Shown here one piece after another: positions 60,513 through 64,000 of a stretch of 64,000 nt of DNA. Position numbers and translations under genes: made by a program. Under the pieces are notes generated by a model, which was not told the DNA's origin, searched no databases, and was given only the letters and a program-made list of their open reading frames with translations. The stretch comes from JAFGHJ01 sp964418485 (GTDB lineage Bacteria > Hydrothermota > UBA3072). The stretch lies in assembly GCA_964418485.1 (NCBI GenBank), contig CAYQMH010000004.1:1-64000 (forward strand). The letters run 5' to 3'. Every line of letters begins with the position of its first letter. The stretch's first letter is position 1.

Positions 60513-61664
60513 ATGAATATTATTTTGTTTGAGGACAAAAAAGTAATTAATTTCTATCCTATTTCCAGGTTGCGTACGATCGATGAGATTAGAACAGGAA
60601 TGTGGACACAGAAGGAGAGAGCCTTTTTAAAATTTAAAACAAAGCCATTAAGTTATTCTTTAAGAGAATATTACGGCGATGAATTTAAAGTGAAGGGAGA
60701 TGCGCTTTTTCTGAATTCGAGATTAAAAGATTTCGATTTTTTTAATAATTTGGAAAATAATACATGTGTTATCAATAAAGATGGGGAAGTTCTCGGTTAT
60801 AAAAGTAATAAGATTATTGAAGGGGATAAGTTCGATGGATTTAAAGTGGTCGTAGAAGAAATTCCGATGTATAATTTTATATGGGATGTTATAGCCGATT
60901 TGCCCGAAAGATTAACGGCGGATTTAGTCGGTGATCCGTCTTTAGGCAAAATATCCAGTCCGGTTGGTGACTTTGTTCATATCAGAAACAAAAAGAATGT
61001 TTATATAGGTAATAACGTTGAGCTTGGTGAGGCCGTTGTCCTCGATGCCCGGCATGCTCCTGTTTGGATTGATGACGGTGCGGTTGTAGAAAGCCATTGT
61101 TGCATTATCGGGCCTGCTTATATAGGCAAAAAGTCAAAAGTGAAGCCGGCTAGTCTTTTGGATATTGTTTCAATTGGTGATGTTGTTAAAATTTCCGGCG
61201 AGATTGAGGGAACTATTTTTCAAGGTTATTCAAATAAACAACATTTAGGGTTCCTTGGGCATGCTTTTGTCGCCGAGTGGGTCAATTTGGGTGCCGGGAC
61301 AACTAATTCTGATTTAAAAAATAATTATAGTAAAGTAAGCGTAATTTTAGAGGGAAAACGTTACGATACTGGTATGCAATTTCTTGGTACTATAATTGGA
61401 GATCACTCAAAGGCTGCAATTAATACTACTTTTAATACTGGTACAATTGTCGAACCATTTTGTAATATATTTGGAAGGGGATACCCTCCTAAATATGTAC
61501 CTCCTTTTAGTTGGTGGGGAGACGACATCGAAGAATATAAGCTGGATAAGGCTATTGAGACAGCGACTATGGTTATGAAAAGAAGGGGTGTAGATTTGAG
61601 TGAGCATTATAGAAAAAAAATTGAGCAGCTTTTCATAGAAGCTAAAGACATCAGAAAAAAATAA
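60513..61664 (+). CDS. GlmU-like sugar-phosphate nucleotidyltransferase/acyltransferase
   Basis: 383 aa. The N-terminal part (FYPISRLRTIDEIRTGMWTQKER) and a left-handed beta-helix (hexapeptide repeats about 165-330, with VYIGNNVELGEAVVLDARHAPVWI) match the alternative GlmU family known from Bacteroidetes and relatives, thought to make UDP-GlcNAc. The canonical GlmU pyrophosphorylase signature is absent. VNLGAGTTNSDLKNNY is the conserved acetyltransferase-side motif. Confidence 0.86.
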   Translation: MNIILFEDKKVINFYPISRLRTIDEIRTGMWTQKERAFLKFKTKPLSYSLREYYGDEFKVKGDALFLNSRLKDFDFFNNLENNTCVINKDGEVLGYKSNKIIEGDKFDGFKVVVEEIPMYNFIWDVIADLPERLTADLVGDPSLGKISSPVGDFVHIRNKKNVYIGNNVELGEAVVLDARHAPVWIDDGAVVESHCCIIGPAYIGKKSKVKPASLLDIVSIGDVVKISGEIEGTIFQGYSNKQHLGFLGHAFVAEWVNLGAGTTNSDLKNNYSKVSVILEGKRYDTGMQFLGTIIGDHSKAAINTTFNTGTIVEPFCNIFGRGYPPKYVPPFSWWGDDIEEYKLDKAIETATMVMKRRGVDLSEHYRKKIEQLFIEAKDIRKK

Positions 61665-61695
61665 ATTAATATTAGGTTTTTCCCTAATTCCACTA

Positions 61696-61723
61696 TTGAC
61701 TTTTTCTCGTTTCTTCTTATAAT
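61696..61723 (+). promoter_or_regulatory. Promoter of the kinase-like gene
   Basis: TTGACT (61696-61701), 16-bp spacer, perfect TATAAT (61718-61723), 9 nt before the ATG at 61733. Confidence 0.7.
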
Positions 61724-61732
61724 AGTTATTAA

Positions 61733-62284
61733 ATGGGAAAAATGGAAAAATTTCATAAAATCGTTACAGTGGAGTTGCTTTCGACGATTGATCATAAATT
61801 GAGAGGTGTGCAGCAATTTATTGTAGCGCTCCGCGGACTAATCGAAGAAGATGTTCTTAATGATTTGGCCGAAGAAGTTGGTGAGTTGCAGGCTCTTTAT
61901 GAACCTTTTCTAAAACTCCGAGATTTAGATCTGCAAGAAGTTGATTTGGGAAAGTTTTTAGGGGATAATTATAATATGCAATCAGGGGCTTCCTGTATTG
62001 TCAAGGTGGATAAAGAAAAGCTCGATTTTGTTCTTGATTTTTTTAATGAATTTTCAGAAGGAAATTATGAATTATCTGTTAAGCCTGCTGGCAAGGGTTG
62101 TATTGTTAGTTTGGTTTCTCCTTCGTTTTCCGAATTATCTATTGATTATTTTGACGAACTTTCTGGTGAGGTTGATCGCCTTCCGTTTTTTGCTATTAAG
62201 AAAGTACTTGGAAGAATGGGTGCCGAATTTTCTATTGAAGGAGAAGAAGTATCTATTGAATTTTTGCGTCCAGGTGAAATATAA
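61733..62284 (+). CDS. Degenerate histidine-kinase-like protein, unknown
   Basis: 183 aa. The first half is helical and has STIDHKLRGVQQFI with His21 where a HisKA domain has its phospho-acceptor H-box (SHELRTPL-like). The second half follows the outline of a HATPase domain: KLDFVLDFFNEFSEG resembles the N-box helix but lacks Asn; PFFAIKKVLGRMGAEFSIEG resembles the last helix before the final strands; the G boxes are missing. This is like the phosphotransferase Spo0B, with four-helix and ATPase-like parts but no ATP binding. Alternative: an unrelated small domain. Confidence 0.5.
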   Translation: MGKMEKFHKIVTVELLSTIDHKLRGVQQFIVALRGLIEEDVLNDLAEEVGELQALYEPFLKLRDLDLQEVDLGKFLGDNYNMQSGASCIVKVDKEKLDFVLDFFNEFSEGNYELSVKPAGKGCIVSLVSPSFSELSIDYFDELSGEVDRLPFFAIKKVLGRMGAEFSIEGEEVSIEFLRPGEI

Positions 62285-62342
62285 GCCTGGATTTTTACTA
62301 TTTCCCGGGATTTAAGATTCGTTTCTGTTTAGTGCTGGTTTG

Positions 62343-64000
62343 TTAATCTTCAGTTTCTTTTTTTAAATCGTAGAGAAAATTATGTGCTTCTTTTGGTGTC
62401 ATATTATCGGGATTGATATTTTTGATTTTGTTTAGTAAGATGTTTTCTGTTTGAAAGAGTGAAGTTTGTCTTGTTTTTGGGGGATGCTTTCTCGTTACCC
62501 GGTCATCATCTCTTAAATCCGCAAGTAAATCTTTTGCACGCTCAATTACGTTATCAGGTAACCCCGCAAGTTTCGCAACTTCGATACCATAACTACGATC
62601 CGAAGAGCCCCTTTTTACGTTTCTTAAAAATATAACTTCGTCTTCGGTTTCTTTTACGGATACATTATAATTTGCTACTGTTTTATAATATTCTTCCAAT
62701 TCAGTTAATTCATGATAGTGAGTCGCAAAAAGGACCATTGGTTTTTCGGGTATTGAGTTAAGATACTCAATTACAGACCAGGCAATAGAAAGTCCATCGT
62801 AGGTACTGGTTCCTCTGCCGACCTCGTCTAAGAGGACGAGGCTTTTACTTGTAACGTTATTTAGTATGTTTGCAGTTTCATTCATCTCGGCAAGGAAGGT
62901 AGAAACGCCTCGAGCCAGATCATCAGACGCTCCGATACGAGTGAAAATACTATCTATTATTCCTATCTCAGCGTTTTTCGCCGGTACATAAGAGCCCATT
63001 TGTGCCATTATAGTTATTAAAGCTATCTGGCGTAAATAGGTCGATTTGCCGGCCATATTAGGTCCGGTTAGAATTATTACACTTTCTTTTTCGTTTAAAT
63101 CGACATTGTTTGGAATAAACTCTCCTTCTTTTAAGATTTTTTCTACTACAGGATGCCTTCCTTCTGAAATTTTAATACCCTTGTTAGTTGATATTTTAGG
63201 ACGGGAGTAATTATGAGTTAAGGCAAGTTCGGTAAAGTTAGCTGTTATATCTATTACCGAAATACCAGAAGCCGTTTCCTCGAATTCATCAATATTTTGC
63301 TGTAGTTTTTTTATTAAATCTTCGAAGAGTTCTTTTTCGATTTCACTTTGTCTTTCCTCTGCCCTTAGTATTTTTGACTCGAAATCTTTTAATTCCTCGG
63401 TTATGAATCGCTCGGAATTAATAAGGGTTTGTTTTTTTATGTAATTTTCCGGAACCCCTTTAAGTTTTGCTTTGGTAATCTCAATATAGTATCCGAAAAC
63501 AGAATTATAGCCAACTTTAAGTTTATCGATTCCTGTTTCCTTTCGCTGTTTTTCTTCATATTTTAAGACCCAATTTTTACCTTCCGAGGCTATTTTTCTT
63601 ATTTCGTCCAATTCTGGACTATATCCTTTTTTAAAAATACCCCCATCGCTTATTTTTACGGGAGGATCTTCTACGATCGAATTTTCTATTAAATTTATTG
63701 TTTTTCTTAAGTCCTTTATTTTTTCGACTTGATTTTTAAAAATTGGTGAATTAAGGGAAGAAATTATTTTCTTAAGTTCCTCTGCGTTGGAAAGTGACAT
63801 TTTCAAAGAAATTAAATCTCGTGGAGTTGCTCTACCAGTAGATATGCGTCCTGTAATACGCTGGATATCATAAATATCCTTGAGTTTTTCTTGGGTGTCT
63901 CTTAGGATATTTCTTTTAAAAATTAACTCTTCTATACCATCAAATCTTTTCTCTATTTCGAGTTTGTTAGTAGAGGGAAACAATAGCCATTTTTTCAGAA
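62343..64000 (-). CDS. mutS: DNA mismatch repair ATPase MutS, C-terminal part (5' end outside window)
   Basis: The frame is open to the window end; a TTG at 63983 is internal, since the upstream codons read LKKWLLFPSTNKLEIEKRFD, as in the core domain of MutS. Visible are the lever and clamp regions, Walker A GPNMAGKSTYLRQ, LVLLDEVGRGTSTYDGLS and ATHYHELTEL. The C-terminal dimerisation region is short. MutS detects mismatches. Confidence 0.96.
   Translation of the reverse strand, partial: LKKWLLFPSTNKLEIEKRFDGIEELIFKRNILRDTQEKLKDIYDIQRITGRISTGRATPRDLISLKMSLSNAEELKKIISSLNSPIFKNQVEKIKDLRKTINLIENSIVEDPPVKISDGGIFKKGYSPELDEIRKIASEGKNWVLKYEEKQRKETGIDKLKVGYNSVFGYYIEITKAKLKGVPENYIKKQTLINSERFITEELKDFESKILRAEERQSEIEKELFEDLIKKLQQNIDEFEETASGISVIDITANFTELALTHNYSRPKISTNKGIKISEGRHPVVEKILKEGEFIPNNVDLNEKESVIILTGPNMAGKSTYLRQIALITIMAQMGSYVPAKNAEIGIIDSIFTRIGASDDLARGVSTFLAEMNETANILNNVTSKSLVLLDEVGRGTSTYDGLSIAWSVIEYLNSIPEKPMVLFATHYHELTELEEYYKTVANYNVSVKETEDEVIFLRNVKRGSSDRSYGIEVAKLAGLPDNVIERAKDLLADLRDDDRVTRKHPPKTRQTSLFQTENILLNKIKNINPDNMTPKEAHNFLYDLKKETED

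Overview
This is an AT-rich, densely coding window with Gram-negative (diderm) features: type IV pilus motors, a TonB-dependent receptor, predicted outer-membrane barrels, lipoprotein diacylglyceryl transferase and the DXP isoprenoid pathway. A GWxTD-domain protein, a GlmU-like protein of the type known from Bacteroidetes and relatives, and paired DUF3857/transglutaminase proteins point to the FCB superphylum or a related uncultured candidate phylum (WOR-3/Stahlbacteria-like). That placement is an inference; there is no 16S gene here.

Layout. 1-8.4 kb: pilus operon (partial pilB, second pilB, pilT, pilC, pilS/pilR-like two-component pair, GWxTD protein). 8.7-13.8 kb: sirtuin, prfA, prmC, nadK, recN, tightly coupled. 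14-15 kb: CPBP protease and a small membrane protein. 15-19.4 kb: carAB with a promoter and a possible leader attenuator. 19.5-22.3 kb: asnA, a DUF2294 remnant, a homocitrate/Re-citrate synthase-like gene and a decayed second copy of the asnA 3' end. 22.5-23.9 kb: probable integron gene cassettes (attC-like sites) carrying a membrane protein and a HicAB toxin-antitoxin. 24.0-24.2 kb: a lone 5S rRNA gene with its own promoter. 24.4-26.8 kb: cobalamin riboswitch controlling an ECF S-component and a BtuB-like receptor. 26.86-27.03 kb: an unexplained 170-nt palindromic element. 27.2-34.7 kb: one long minus-strand operon rplM-rpsI-rpsB-tsf-pyrH-frr-uppS-cdsA-dxr-rseP. 34.8-36.5 kb: ComFB-like protein, nitrilase-family hydrolase, RNase P RNA. 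36.9-42.7 kb: rnfB, lgt and two DUF3857/transglutaminase proteins. 43-45 kb: GAF/HD-GYP protein and an RRM protein with a long leader. 45.3-49.8 kb: accessory region (HEIAH protein, AbiU2-like HEPN protein divergent from a PD-(D/E)xK nuclease, MNT/HEPN pair). 50-55.5 kb: outer-membrane protein, 921-aa TPR protein, ispF, nagB. 55.9-64 kb: uvrC, large surface protein, GlmU-like protein, a degenerate histidine-kinase-like protein, and mutS running off the window.

Two genome-wide traits stand out. Promoters are repeatedly TTGAC(A/T), a 16-bp spacer, then TAtnnT, and in about ten genes the -10 box ends only 6-11 nt before the start codon with no Shine-Dalgarno, implying leaderless or nearly leaderless mRNAs. 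Most gaps between transcription units hold short CACAGAG-type and GACGCAGATGAACGCAG-type repeats. Two essential-type genes (the ECF S-component and cdsA) have open frames extending well upstream of any ATG/GTG/TTG, suggesting rare start codons, slippage or a sequence error. Protein identities are from motif recognition only; no database search was possible.
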